The position numbers were made by a program, and so were the translations under genes. From NCBI GenBank assembly GCA_041656295.1, contig JBBADV010000009.1, positions 47,763-111,762 of the forward strand: a stretch of DNA of 64,000 nucleotides. Direction: 5' to 3'. A model generated the notes under the pieces. That model was not told the DNA's origin. It saw only the letters and a program-made list of their open reading frames with translations, and made no database searches. Below are positions 1-8,994 of the stretch, in pieces. This stretch comes from Kiritimatiellales bacterium. GTDB lineage: Bacteria > Verrucomicrobiota > Kiritimatiellia > Kiritimatiellales > Tichowtungiaceae. Positions within the stretch are counted from its first letter, which is position 1. Each line of letters begins with the position of its first letter.

Positions 1-25
1 CGGCAGGCTGGTGCCGGGAGCGGAT

Positions 26-2548
26 TTACTCCACTCCGGCGTCAGATTCAGGCTGTTCAGATTGAGTGTCATTGGTTCCGGTTTCTTCAATTCCGGCGCC
101 GGAATTTTCTTCATCTGACTTTTCTTCTTCCGCATCCAGCACGGCAGCGGAGACAAGTTTATCGCCTTCATTCAGATTGACCAGGCGCACACCTTGCGTG
201 TTACGTCCGATCACGCGCAGATCGCCGGCGCCGATGCAGATCATCTGTCCGTTTTGCGAAATGAGCATGATCCGGTTTTCATCGGTCACCGCGTGCGCAC
301 TGACGACCTTGCCGTTGCGCTCCGTCGTTTGAATGCTGATGATGCCTTTGCCGCCGCGGTTTTGCAGGCGGTATTCATCGAAGCTGGTGCGTTTGCCGTA
401 ACCGTTCTCGGTAATTGCCATCATGGTGGCCTCTTTATTGACGACCTCAATCGAAACGACCTGATCGTCATCTTCCAGCGTTACGCCTTTTACACCGCGG
501 GCGGTGCGGCCGATCGGGCGCGCATCTTTTTCGTTGAAACGAATCGCTTTGCCGTTGCGCATGCTGAGGATAATCTCGTCGCTGCCGGAGGTTAACTGCA
601 CGCCGATAAGCTGGTCGCCTTCATCAATATTGATGGCGTTAATACCGCCGGCGCGAATATTTTTGTATGCCGAAAGAACAGTTTTCTTGATAATGCCGGC
701 GCGCGTTGCCATCAGCAGGTTGTGCTCGCTGTCGTCCAGTTCACGCACGCAAATAATGGCAGCGAGTTTTTCCTCCGGTCCCATCTCAATCACGTTCGCG
801 AGCGCGCGTCCGCGCGACTGGCGGCTGCTTTCCGGCACATGATAGGCCTTCAGCCAGTACATACGTCCGCCCTCCGTGAAGCAGAGCAGATAATCGTGCG
901 TTGACGCCGTAAAGACGTGTTCCACAAAATCCTCTTCTTTGGTGTTCATTCCCACAACGCCTTTGCCGCCGCGGCGCTGCTGCCGGTAGGTATCAACCGG
1001 AACGCGTTTAATATAGCCGGTATTGGAAAGCGTGATCACGCACGCTTCGTCGGCGATCAGGTCTTCAATATCAATTTCACCTTCATCCACTTCCAGCTGC
1101 GTGCGGCGCGGCTCGCCGTATTTGGCTTTGATTTCGAGGAGATCGTCTTTGATGACGCCGTACAGCTTCTCTTCATTTGCGAGCAGATCGAGCAGATAGG
1201 CGATTGTTTTTTGCAGCTCATCATATTCTGCCAGAAGCTTATCGCGCTCCAGTCCGGTGAGCTGATAGAGGCGCATTTCAACGATGGATTTCGCCTGAAT
1301 TTCGGTCAGTTGAAAGCGCGATATCAGTTTTGTCTGTGCTTCATCACGGTCTTTTGATTCACGGATGAGGCGCACGACCTCATCAATATGATCCTGCGCA
1401 ATCAGCAACCCTTCCAGAATGTGTGCACGTGCGCGGGCTTTTTCTAAATCAAATGTTGTACGGCGTGTAATGACGTCGAAGCGGTGATTAATGAAGCACT
1501 GCAGCAGCTCTTTCAGATTCATCACTTTCGGGCGGTTGTCATCAATCGCCAGCATGATGGCGCCGAATGTGCAGGCAAGCTGCGTATGCTTGTAAATATT
1601 GTTCAGCACCACTTTGCCGATCGCGCCGCGTTTCAGTTCGATGACGATGCGGATGCCCTGTTTGCCGGATTCATCGCGAATGTCGGAAATTCCTTCCAGC
1701 CGTTTTTCACGCACAAGTTCCGCCATCTTGGTGATGAGCGATGCTTTGTTGACCGTGTACGGAATTTCAGTGACGATAATCCGCTCGCGCCCGCCGGTGC
1801 CGAACTCTTCAATCTCCGCTTTGCCGCGCATACGGATGCGTCCGCGGCCGGTGAGGTACATGCTCTTAATGCCGCTCAGTCCGTGTACAATTCCGGCGGT
1901 CGGAAAGTCCGGGCCTTTTACAAACTGGCACAGGTCTTCCACCGGCGCGTCGGGATGTTCAATCAGATAGATTGTGCCGTCGATCACTTCGCTCAGATTG
2001 TGCGGCGGGATATTGGTTGCCATGCCGACGGCGATGCCGGTGCTGCCGTTAACCAGCAGGTTGGGAATGCGCGCCGGCAGAACGGTGGGCTCCTGCAGTG
2101 TTTCGTCGAAGTTCGGCCGCATATCCACTGTATTTTTTTCGATATCGGCGAGCATATCTTCCGCCTGCGGCAGCAGTTTACACTCGGTGTAGCGGTACGC
2201 CGCCGCGCGGTCGCCGTCGATGGAGCCGAAGTTTCCCTGACCGTTGATCAGCATGCAGCGCATCGAAAAATCCTGTGCCATGCGCACGAGTGTGTCGTAC
2301 ACCGCCGAGTCGCCGTGCGGGTGATAATTACCGATCACTTCACCGACCACTTTCGCGCATTTCACAAACGGTTTGGAGGCCGTCCAGCCGCGTTCTTTCA
2401 TGGCGAACAGAATACGCCGGTTGCCGGGTTTCAACCCGTCGCGCGCGTCGGGCAGGGCGCGGCCGATAATCACGCTCATCGAATAATCGATGTAGGCGCG
2501 CTGCATTTCATCTTCAATATTAATCAGATCAATACGTTCTGTGTTCAT
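26..2548 (-). CDS. gyrA: DNA gyrase subunit A
   Basis: This is the breakage-reunion subunit of gyrase, which pairs with GyrB to introduce negative supercoils. At 840 aa it is of usual length. The catalytic tyrosine is Y120 in the motif AAAYRYTE. The quinolone-determining region reads HPHGDSAVYD, with the sensitive-type Ser81 and Asp85. The GyrA-box QRRGGKG of the C-terminal wrapping domain is present, and the tail is acidic and Glu-rich. It lies 25 bp downstream of gyrB on the same strand, so the two form a gyrB-gyrA operon. The stop is at 26-28, so the gene is complete in the window. Confidence 0.98.
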   Translation of the reverse strand: MNTERIDLINIEDEMQRAYIDYSMSVIIGRALPDARDGLKPGNRRILFAMKERGWTASKPFVKCAKVVGEVIGNYHPHGDSAVYDTLVRMAQDFSMRCMLINGQGNFGSIDGDRAAAYRYTECKLLPQAEDMLADIEKNTVDMRPNFDETLQEPTVLPARIPNLLVNGSTGIAVGMATNIPPHNLSEVIDGTIYLIEHPDAPVEDLCQFVKGPDFPTAGIVHGLSGIKSMYLTGRGRIRMRGKAEIEEFGTGGRERIIVTEIPYTVNKASLITKMAELVREKRLEGISDIRDESGKQGIRIVIELKRGAIGKVVLNNIYKHTQLACTFGAIMLAIDDNRPKVMNLKELLQCFINHRFDVITRRTTFDLEKARARAHILEGLLIAQDHIDEVVRLIRESKDRDEAQTKLISRFQLTEIQAKSIVEMRLYQLTGLERDKLLAEYDELQKTIAYLLDLLANEEKLYGVIKDDLLEIKAKYGEPRRTQLEVDEGEIDIEDLIADEACVITLSNTGYIKRVPVDTYRQQRRGGKGVVGMNTKEEDFVEHVFTASTHDYLLCFTEGGRMYWLKAYHVPESSRQSRGRALANVIEMGPEEKLAAIICVRELDDSEHNLLMATRAGIIKKTVLSAYKNIRAGGINAINIDEGDQLIGVQLTSGSDEIILSMRNGKAIRFNEKDARPIGRTARGVKGVTLEDDDQVVSIEVVNKEATMMAITENGYGKRTSFDEYRLQNRGGKGIISIQTTERNGKVVSAHAVTDENRIMLISQNGQMICIGAGDLRVIGRNTQGVRLVNLNEGDKLVSAAVLDAEEEKSDEENSGAGIEETGTNDTQSEQPESDAGVE

Positions 2549-2573
2549 TATGCTCTATTTCCTGTGCGTTAAA

Positions 2574-5018
2574 TTAAATGTCAAGGTGCTGAACGTTCAG
2601 TGCGTTCTGTTCAATGAATTCGCGGCGCGGCTCAACTTCATCACCCATCAGAATGGTGAACATCCGGTCGGCTTTCACAGCGTCTTCGAGAATCACGCGC
2701 GTCATTTTACGGTTCGCCGGATCCATCGTCGTTTCCCAAAGCTGATCCGGATTCATTTCGCCGAGACCTTTGTAGCGCTGAATGGTCAATCCTCTGCGTC
2801 CCGATTCGCGAGTGGCGGAGAGCAGTTCAAGCAGCGAATGCAGCGGAACTTTTTCACCTTTTTCGTTCTGCAGAAAATAATTTACATCGTCCAGGCACCG
2901 GAGGCTGCGTGACGGAAACCCTCTCTGCGTTAAGTCGGCAATCAGTTTTTCCAGACGCTCGGTGGCATGAATCTCCTGCGAGTAGAATCCCGGCGCACCG
3001 GTGAACGAATCGGAAAATTCCAGTTCCGTCCCCAACTGCTTTTCGGTCTGCTCGCGCAGTTCACGCAGTTCAGCGTCGTTAAAAACGAAATGTGTTTCGG
3101 GGCTGCCGTCACCGCGGTCAATGATCACCGCGCTGGTCGGAAGCCGGCCGTCTTCCGTCAGTTTGCCCATGTAGCGGTCAAAATCAACACCGCGCCGGTT
3201 CAGCTGTTCGGCAACGCGCTCAACATCGCTCAGTAACAGCAGCACTTCCGGCAGCTGTTCGGATGTCAGCAGCGTCCGTCCGGCGGTGCAGATCAGTGTT
3301 TGATCTTCCGAGCCGAAGTCGAGCAGCATACGCGTCAGCTGCGCGTCGCTGTCGACATATTCCTCGCGTTTCTTGCGTTTAATCTTATACAACGGCGGCT
3401 GGGCGATATAGACATATCCGGCCTCAATCAGCTGCGGCATCTGCCGGTAGAAAAATGTCAACAGCAGCGTGCGGATGTGCGCGCCGTCCACGTCGGCATC
3501 GGTCATGATGACAATTTTTGTATAGCGCGCTTTACCGAGATCAAACTCATCGCTGCCGATGCCGGTGCCAATCGCTGTAATCATTGTGCGGATTTCTTCA
3601 TTCGCGAGCACTTTATCCAGGCGTGCTTTTTCAACATTCAGCACTTTGCCTTTGACCGGCAGAATCGCCTGAAACTCGCGGTCGCGACCCTGCTTGGCGG
3701 AACCGCCGGCGGAGTCCCCTTCAACAATATAGAGCTCGCACATGGCCGGATCGCGGCTCGAACAGTCCGCCAGTTTGCCAGGCAGTCCGCCGCTTTCCAA
3801 TGCGCCTTTGCGGCGCGTCAGGTCGCGCGCTTTGCGCGCTGCATCGCGCGCGCGCGCGGCCATAACCGCTTTTTCAATGATGTTGCGCGCGACCGCCGGA
3901 TTTTCCTCAAAGTAGGTTCCGAGCTCTTCGTTCAGTACCGCTTCGACGATTCCCTGAACTTCACCGTTGCCAAGTTTTGTTTTTGTCTGCCCCTCAAACT
4001 GCGGGTCAGGAATTTTGACACTGAGCACCGCTGTAAGGCCTTCGCGAATATCTTCGCCGCCCATTGCCTGTTTATCATCCTTCACCAGTTTATTGTTTTT
4101 TGCATACTGGTTTACGGTGCGGGTGAGGGCGCTGCGAAAGCCGGACAGATGTGTGCCGCCTTCAATCGTATTGATGTTGTTCGCGAAGCTGAACAGGTTT
4201 TCGTTATATGAGTCGTTGTACTGCATGGCAATTTCAACGGTGACTCCGTCGCGTTCGCGTTCAAAATAAATGACGTCCGGATGAATCGGCGTTTTGCCGA
4301 TATTCAGATGCGTGACAAACTCACTGATGCCGCCGCTGTATTCAAAAATTTCTTCGCGCGGCGGTTCTTCCTGCGCCAGGCGAATGCGTACGCCGCGATT
4401 TAAAAAGGCCAGTTCGCGCAGGCGTGACGCCAGAATATCCCACTGGAAGCCTTCATGGGTGAAAATCTGATGATCCAGTTTAAACGTGATCTTCGTGCCG
4501 GTTTTCTGTGTTTTGCCAATCACCTCCAGCGATGTCGCCGGCGCTCCGCGCTGATAGCGCTGATGATGCACTTTGCTGTCGCGGCACACCTCAACCTCAA
4601 ACCATTCCGACAGCGCATTGACGCAGGAAACGCCGACGCCGTGCAGACCGCCGGAAACTTTATACGAATCGCTGTTAAACTTACCGCCGGCATGCAGTTT
4701 CGTCAAAGCCACCTGCACTGCCGGAACACCTTCCGTCGGGTGCATGTCTACCGGGATTCCACGGCCGTCATCGATCACCGTCAATGAGCCGTTGGAATTA
4801 ATCGTTACATGAATGTGTGTGCAGTAACCGGCGAGTGCCTCATCGATAGAGTTATCCACCACCTCATAAACGCAATGATGATATCCGCGTGCGCCGGTGT
4901 CGCCGATGTACATCGCCGGGCGTTTGCGGACGGCTTCAAGCCCCTCAAGAACGGTAATTTGACCGGCGCTGTATTCGCCGGATTTTTGGGTTTTGTGCTC
5001 CAGATTTTCGTTCGACAT
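2574..5018 (-). CDS. gyrB: DNA gyrase subunit B
   Basis: This is the ATPase subunit of gyrase. It shows the GHKL ATP site (NSIDEALAG, GRGIPV, GGLHGVG) and the TOPRIM motifs EGDSAGGSAKQGRD and DADVDGAHIRTLLL. The length of about 814 aa implies the long insertion in the C-terminal part that Gram-negative GyrB proteins carry. I chose the ATG at 5018 (protein start MSNENLEHK) because GGAGGAAAAGGAGC lies just upstream. The in-frame ATG at 5039 would put that ribosome site inside the gene. First gene of the gyrB-gyrA operon. Confidence 0.97.
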   Translation of the reverse strand: MSNENLEHKTQKSGEYSAGQITVLEGLEAVRKRPAMYIGDTGARGYHHCVYEVVDNSIDEALAGYCTHIHVTINSNGSLTVIDDGRGIPVDMHPTEGVPAVQVALTKLHAGGKFNSDSYKVSGGLHGVGVSCVNALSEWFEVEVCRDSKVHHQRYQRGAPATSLEVIGKTQKTGTKITFKLDHQIFTHEGFQWDILASRLRELAFLNRGVRIRLAQEEPPREEIFEYSGGISEFVTHLNIGKTPIHPDVIYFERERDGVTVEIAMQYNDSYNENLFSFANNINTIEGGTHLSGFRSALTRTVNQYAKNNKLVKDDKQAMGGEDIREGLTAVLSVKIPDPQFEGQTKTKLGNGEVQGIVEAVLNEELGTYFEENPAVARNIIEKAVMAARARDAARKARDLTRRKGALESGGLPGKLADCSSRDPAMCELYIVEGDSAGGSAKQGRDREFQAILPVKGKVLNVEKARLDKVLANEEIRTMITAIGTGIGSDEFDLGKARYTKIVIMTDADVDGAHIRTLLLTFFYRQMPQLIEAGYVYIAQPPLYKIKRKKREEYVDSDAQLTRMLLDFGSEDQTLICTAGRTLLTSEQLPEVLLLLSDVERVAEQLNRRGVDFDRYMGKLTEDGRLPTSAVIIDRGDGSPETHFVFNDAELRELREQTEKQLGTELEFSDSFTGAPGFYSQEIHATERLEKLIADLTQRGFPSRSLRCLDDVNYFLQNEKGEKVPLHSLLELLSATRESGRRGLTIQRYKGLGEMNPDQLWETTMDPANRKMTRVILEDAVKADRMFTILMGDEVEPRREFIEQNALNVQHLDI

Positions 5019-5332
5019 GCTGCTCCTTTTCCTCCTCAAACTTTAAATAATTCACTATGCCGGAAACGTTGCAAAATAGCGAACAAAAACAGCGGGAAAA
5101 ATAATATAAAAACCATTGAAAAATAAGCGTATAACGCGCTTTTTTAACTTGATTTTTATAAACGGAAAGCGCCGGAGAAAATTCTGCCGGCACCTAAAGA
5201 AAAATGATTTAAACCGGAATTATTTTTAACCGCAGATAACACGGATATATACGGATAATTTCACTGGACTTTCACCGGCGTAAATTGCGGCAGAGAATCA
5301 TCCGTTTCCATCCGCACTATCCACGGTTCAAA
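5019..5332. other. Intergenic region upstream of gyrB with a dispersed inverted repeat
   Basis: No gene is visible in these 314 bp. The part next to gyrB is AT-rich and must hold its promoter, but I could not pick a convincing -35/-10 pair. Positions 5228-5330 hold a copy of the dispersed repeat described separately. Confidence 0.6.
5228..5330. repeat. Dispersed inverted repeat, copy 1
   Basis: The left arm (5228-5257) begins AACCGCAGATAACACGG. The right arm (5300-5330) is its imperfect inverse, ending ATCCACGGTTCA. Reverse-complementing the right arm matches the left over about 29 nt with roughly seven mismatches. The same arms recur in at least six other gaps of the window. Confidence 0.7.
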
Positions 5333-5776
5333 TCAATGCGCCACCGGAATCAGAAGCACCGGAATTTTGCTTTTTTTGAGAATGCTTTCACTGGTACTGC
5401 CGATCAATATCTTTTGCAGCGCACCGTGACCGTGAGAACCGACGATAATTAAATCCACGCTCTGCTTTTCAGCCTCTTTGATGATGGTTTTTGCCGGTGA
5501 CCCGGTACGCAGCAGCGGCGTTACTTTTACGCCGCAGGCTTCCAGCGCTTTTGCATCTTTATTCAACCGGACATGTTCGGTTTTATGATCCACCGGAATT
5601 TCGTAGAGCACTTCAATGCCGGTACCGCTTATACCCATATCGGGGAGCAGCACCGGAGTCGGTTCAACGTGAATCAACAGAACCTCGGCTCGCAATTTTT
5701 TTGCATAGGTCTTCGCGGCTTTGAGCACCGCTTCGGTTGCGGTGGAAAAATCAATGGCTGTCATAATTTTCATCAT
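5333..5776 (-). CDS. Universal stress protein (UspA family)
   Basis: A single-domain UspA protein of 147 aa, predicted cytoplasmic. Family members bind ATP or AMP and modulate stress survival. The nucleotide-binding signature is visible near the C-terminus as GSHGHGALQKILIGSTSESI (Gly-2x-Gly-9x-Gly-Ser). Two ATGs are adjacent (5776 and 5773). The ribosome site AAGGAGGTCC leaves only 3 nt before the first and 6 before the second, so the second may be the one used. It stands alone between repeat-bearing gaps. Confidence 0.9.
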   Translation of the reverse strand: MMKIMTAIDFSTATEAVLKAAKTYAKKLRAEVLLIHVEPTPVLLPDMGISGTGIEVLYEIPVDHKTEHVRLNKDAKALEACGVKVTPLLRTGSPAKTIIKEAEKQSVDLIIVGSHGHGALQKILIGSTSESILKKSKIPVLLIPVAH

Positions 5777-5868
5777 GGACCTCCTTATTGAGTTTGCCTC
5801 GATTATCGCTGTCCGGCAGGACTTGTAAACTGAAAACCTGGAAAGGTTTCGTTCTAATTGATGAAAAA

Positions 5869-5930
5869 ATGGTAGGGCGGGTTCAATGAACCCGCCGCGG
5901 ACGCCTCATCGAAACGTCTCTGCCGCCGCC
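5869..5930. repeat. REP-like hairpin element, copy A
   Basis: Contains the stem GGCGGGTTC-AAT-GAACCCGCC followed by GCGGACG and a GCCGCCGCC tail. A near copy lies at 10446-10503. Both sit in gaps after stop codons. Short imperfectly palindromic GC-rich repeats of this kind are typical of REP/BIME families. Confidence 0.6.
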
Positions 5931-5947
5931 GTATAATTAATTTGAAT

Positions 5948-6772
5948 TTATTTTACACCAATAATATATGCAACCCAGCCGAGGGAGTTTTCATATCTTG
6001 TACGTTTGCGGTAAATTTCGTCGGATTCGCCGTCTTTGGTCCAGCCGTGCAGATAAACTTCGGCGGATTTAAATCCGGCGTCAAGCAGCAGTTCCTGAAT
6101 TTCCGGCAGTGTCCACAGCCGCCAGTCGTAGGCAAATGCTTTTTTAATTTTTCCGGCACCTGGAATTTTAAAGTGGATGTAATTAATGACGTGATGATTG
6201 ATCACATTATATTCGGCCTGATCCCAGATATAGGTAAACGCCGGAATTTTTGTGCCGTCGGTTGCGGTGTGCTTTTCGATTTCACGCGGCTCCGGTTTTG
6301 CTTCAATGGATTCTGTGCCGCCGTAAAGATCAAGAATGAACAGGCCGTCTTTTTTCAATGCCGTACGCGCTTTTTTAAAATAGGTGCGCAACAGATCGCG
6401 CGTTTTAAAAATGCAGTAGGAAAAATTGAGCGCGAACAGCAAATCCGCCGCCGGTGTTTTTGTTGTCAGCACATCGCCGCAAACCAGTTCAATTTCGCCG
6501 CTGTTATCATTCAGATATTTCAGATTATGCTCGGCGCCCCAGTCAAGCGTCGGCTGATCAATATCCACGCCGTATGCATAATTTTCCGGCGAGCGGTTGA
6601 CCCATTCACAGGCGAGGGCGGCAGTGCCGCAAAAATCTTCGCGGATAATTTTTGGTATGCGCCGGTTTTTCGTTTTAAAAATGCGGACTGCAAAGTCAAG
6701 ATCGTGCTCAGCACCCTGCACAGCCGCTTCATAATAATAGTGTAGCTCGTCTTTACTGATTCTTCTTTTCAT
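5948..6772 (-). CDS. Class I SAM-dependent methyltransferase
   Basis: A 274-aa Rossmann-fold methyltransferase of unknown substrate. The SAM-binding motif I reads EDFCGTAALACEW, followed by the acidic ribose-binding residue in YGVDID. Motif IV-like LLFALNFSYC comes later. It matches the small stand-alone methyltransferases often annotated only as class I. It is monocistronic, with the next gene 70 bp away on the same strand. The substrate cannot be told from sequence. Confidence 0.85.
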   Translation of the reverse strand: MKRRISKDELHYYYEAAVQGAEHDLDFAVRIFKTKNRRIPKIIREDFCGTAALACEWVNRSPENYAYGVDIDQPTLDWGAEHNLKYLNDNSGEIELVCGDVLTTKTPAADLLFALNFSYCIFKTRDLLRTYFKKARTALKKDGLFILDLYGGTESIEAKPEPREIEKHTATDGTKIPAFTYIWDQAEYNVINHHVINYIHFKIPGAGKIKKAFAYDWRLWTLPEIQELLLDAGFKSAEVYLHGWTKDGESDEIYRKRTRYENSLGWVAYIIGVK

Positions 6773-6842
6773 GTAGTTGCCGGCTCAATAGTCTCAGTGA
6801 ATGATGATTCAAAATTTTTAGATCTTTCGTGCGTCAGATATT

Positions 6843-7616
6843 TTAAAAATATTTTTCAACCAGCTGCTTCAGTCCGGCATGAATTTCCGGCGTGGAACAG
6901 AGAAAACGTACGCCGTGAGTTTCGGCGCGCGGAGTTGCGGTGCAGCATGCGCCGGCGCGTTCGGCAATCAGTCCGGCGGCGGCAACATCCCAGAGATACA
7001 GTCCGGCTTCAAAAAATGCGTCCGACCGTCCGCACGCTACATGACAGATATCAATCGCCGCCGCGCCGAGAATGCGAATTTTATTCACGCGCGGTGCAGC
7101 GGCGGTGAAAAATTCAATCGTGCGCGAATCAATATCTTTTGTCAGCCCAGTGAACAATGTTGCGTGTTTTAAATCTGCAATACCGGAGGGGTGAATCGGC
7201 TCGCCATTACACAGCGCCGGTCCGTCAATCGTTGCGATGTAGCAATCATTTAACGGCGGAATATATACGCAGCCGGCGAGAATTTTTCCGCTGCGGCGCA
7301 CGGCGATGGAACAGCACCAGAACGGAAAATCATTGGTGTAATTGGCAGTGCCGTCGATCGGATCAATAATCCATTCATAGTCGCCGGTATTTTCGGTCGC
7401 ACTCTCTTCGCCGAGAATGGAATGTGCCGGGAATTTTTCGAGGATTATTTTTTCGGCAATGTGCTGGCTTTCACTGTCCATCACCAGTTTTATATCGTGA
7501 TCAAACTGCTGCGCGACCTCTTTGCGCCGGTGGATATTTTTTAATGCAAAATTTCCGGTGGTATGCGCCGCCGCCGTGCAAACTTCAAGTAAGATTTGAT
7601 TTGGAATTTCAATCAT
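6843..7616 (-). CDS. Inositol monophosphatase family protein
   Basis: A Mg2+-dependent phosphatase of the IMPase/SuhB/CysQ family, 257 aa. It has the metal-binding motifs GEES, WIIDPIDGTANY and, near the C-terminus, WDVAAAGLIAERAGA. I chose the ATG at 7616 (MIEIPNQILLEV). The 51 codons upstream read through a dispersed repeat and do not resemble the family, and 257 aa is the usual size. No strong ribosome site is visible. The substrate (inositol phosphate, PAP or fructose bisphosphate) cannot be distinguished. Confidence 0.9.
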   Translation of the reverse strand: MIEIPNQILLEVCTAAAHTTGNFALKNIHRRKEVAQQFDHDIKLVMDSESQHIAEKIILEKFPAHSILGEESATENTGDYEWIIDPIDGTANYTNDFPFWCCSIAVRRSGKILAGCVYIPPLNDCYIATIDGPALCNGEPIHPSGIADLKHATLFTGLTKDIDSRTIEFFTAAAPRVNKIRILGAAAIDICHVACGRSDAFFEAGLYLWDVAAAGLIAERAGACCTATPRAETHGVRFLCSTPEIHAGLKQLVEKYF

Positions 7617-7712
7617 CCGGCAGAAGGTACCGATGAATCGCACGAACAGCAAACGGAATGAAAAAAGTTTTTTATTTTCCGGCGCTTTAAAAACTGTATA
7701 TCTGGATGAATG

Positions 7713-7834
7713 AACTGCAGATATCACGGATGAAAACGGATTTTTCACAATGAAACACATTGAAAACACTGAAGACTATTTCTGTGTGCTTTGTGTATTC
7801 CGTGGTTCAAAACTCATCTGTTTATATCCGCGGT
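7713..7834. repeat. Dispersed inverted repeat, copy 2
   Basis: The left arm AACTGCAGATATCACGG begins at 7713 and the inverse arm ends at TTTATATCCGCGGT near 7834. It lies in the divergent gap between the inositol phosphatase and the EIIA-CBS gene, so it overlaps their promoter regions. Confidence 0.65.
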
Positions 7835-7862
7835 AAGATTGATAATAGTGCAGGGAGTACGA

Positions 7863-8768
7863 ATGGACATTCAACTGAACAACTATCTGAAAAAAGAAAA
7901 TATAATTTTTGAAATTGATGCGACGACGCGCAATGCTGCGCTGGATTTTCTCACCAAACAACTTGAAAAGTCCGGCGGCGGGTTTAATTCCAGTGCCGCG
8001 ATTGCGGCGCTAAAAGAACGCGAGAATGTTCTGCCAACCGTGATTGCGCCCGGCGTTGCACTGCCGCATGCACGGCTGGCCGGGAGTGAACAGCCGATGA
8101 TTGCGATTGCCACGACGCGCGCCGGAATTCTTTTTGATATTGATCAGCCGCCGGTGCATCTGATTCTGCTCGTACTCACGCCGAAGAATGATCCCAGCTC
8201 CTATTTGCGCGTACTTTCACTGCTGGTTTCCATTCTTAAAGATATTAATGTGCCGGAATTTATTTCCACCGCTACCGCCGATTCAATCACCGCACTGTTC
8301 AATGCCGCCGCCGGAAACGGAAAAGATTACCTGGTTGCCGCCGATGTCATGAACAGTGAGCCGATCACGCTGCTTGAAAGTGATACGCTGCAAAAAGCGA
8401 TTGCCACCTTATCAGCATGCAGGATTCTGGATGTGCCGGTCATTGATGGAGAGGGCGATATGCGCGGTGTGGTCAGCACGGAAGATATTCTCCGGCAGAG
8501 CCTGCCGGAACATCTGCTGTGGCTGGAGGATTTAACGCCGATTCTCCGTTTTGAGCCGTTTGCCGAAATGATGAAAAAAGATAACGAAACCAAGCTCGCT
8601 GATTTTATGCGCGAAAATTTTGTTTCGGTCGCACCGGAAACGCCGGCGGTACAGCTCGCAAAAATTTTTCTGAAACGCGATGTGCGCCAGATTTATGTAC
8701 TCGAAAAACGCCGGCTCATCGGCGTAGTCGATCTCAGCGGATTTTCAACCAAACTTTTCTGGGCTTAA
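7863..8768 (+). CDS. PTS EIIA (fructose/PtsN type) fused to tandem CBS domains
   Basis: Residues 1 to about 150 form a type-2 PTS EIIA domain, with the phospho-accepting His69 in APGVALPHARL. Residues from about 155 to 302 contain two CBS motifs (VPVIDGEGDMRGVVSTEDIL and QIYVLEKRRLIGVVDLSGF), which usually bind adenine nucleotides. The start at 7863 follows CAGGGAG. No EIIB/EIIC is nearby, so it is more likely a regulatory EIIA than a sugar transporter component. The next gene on the same strand is an ion or carboxylate permease, which it may regulate; that link is inferred from position only. Confidence 0.87.
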   Translation: MDIQLNNYLKKENIIFEIDATTRNAALDFLTKQLEKSGGGFNSSAAIAALKERENVLPTVIAPGVALPHARLAGSEQPMIAIATTRAGILFDIDQPPVHLILLVLTPKNDPSSYLRVLSLLVSILKDINVPEFISTATADSITALFNAAAGNGKDYLVAADVMNSEPITLLESDTLQKAIATLSACRILDVPVIDGEGDMRGVVSTEDILRQSLPEHLLWLEDLTPILRFEPFAEMMKKDNETKLADFMRENFVSVAPETPAVQLAKIFLKRDVRQIYVLEKRRLIGVVDLSGFSTKLFWA

Positions 8769-8822
8769 CTTTCGGGTCATCGGAGAATTTCATGAAAACA
8801 CCGAAAATAAAACATCTTGAAC

Positions 8823-8960
8823 CTCTGATATCACGGATGGAAACGGATATTTACAAAGAAAGATCGAAGAAAAGGGATGTTTTTTGATGGAATTCACTGG
8901 ATAAAAATGGAAGCCGGTAATTCTGTCTGAGATATTTTTTATCCGCGTAATCCGCGGTCA
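8823..8960. repeat. Dispersed inverted repeat, copy 3
   Basis: The left arm begins CTCTGATATCACGGATGG. The right arm is TTATCCGCGTAATCCGCGG at about 8940-8958. It fills most of the gap between the EIIA-CBS gene and the permease gene. Confidence 0.6.
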
Positions 8961-8994
8961 CATTCCATAATAATTTTAACAGCGGAGTGGAAGT

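Noticed and set aside
1484..2572. A 362-codon open frame on the plus strand opposite gyrA
   Set aside because: It is an antisense shadow of gyrA. The minus-strand frame has all gyrase motifs, while this one has none and is rich in Arg, His and Phe as reverse frames of GC-biased genes usually are.
3300..4211. A 303-codon open frame on the plus strand opposite gyrB
   Set aside because: Shadow of the TOPRIM and ATPase regions of gyrB; no ribosome site and no family resemblance.
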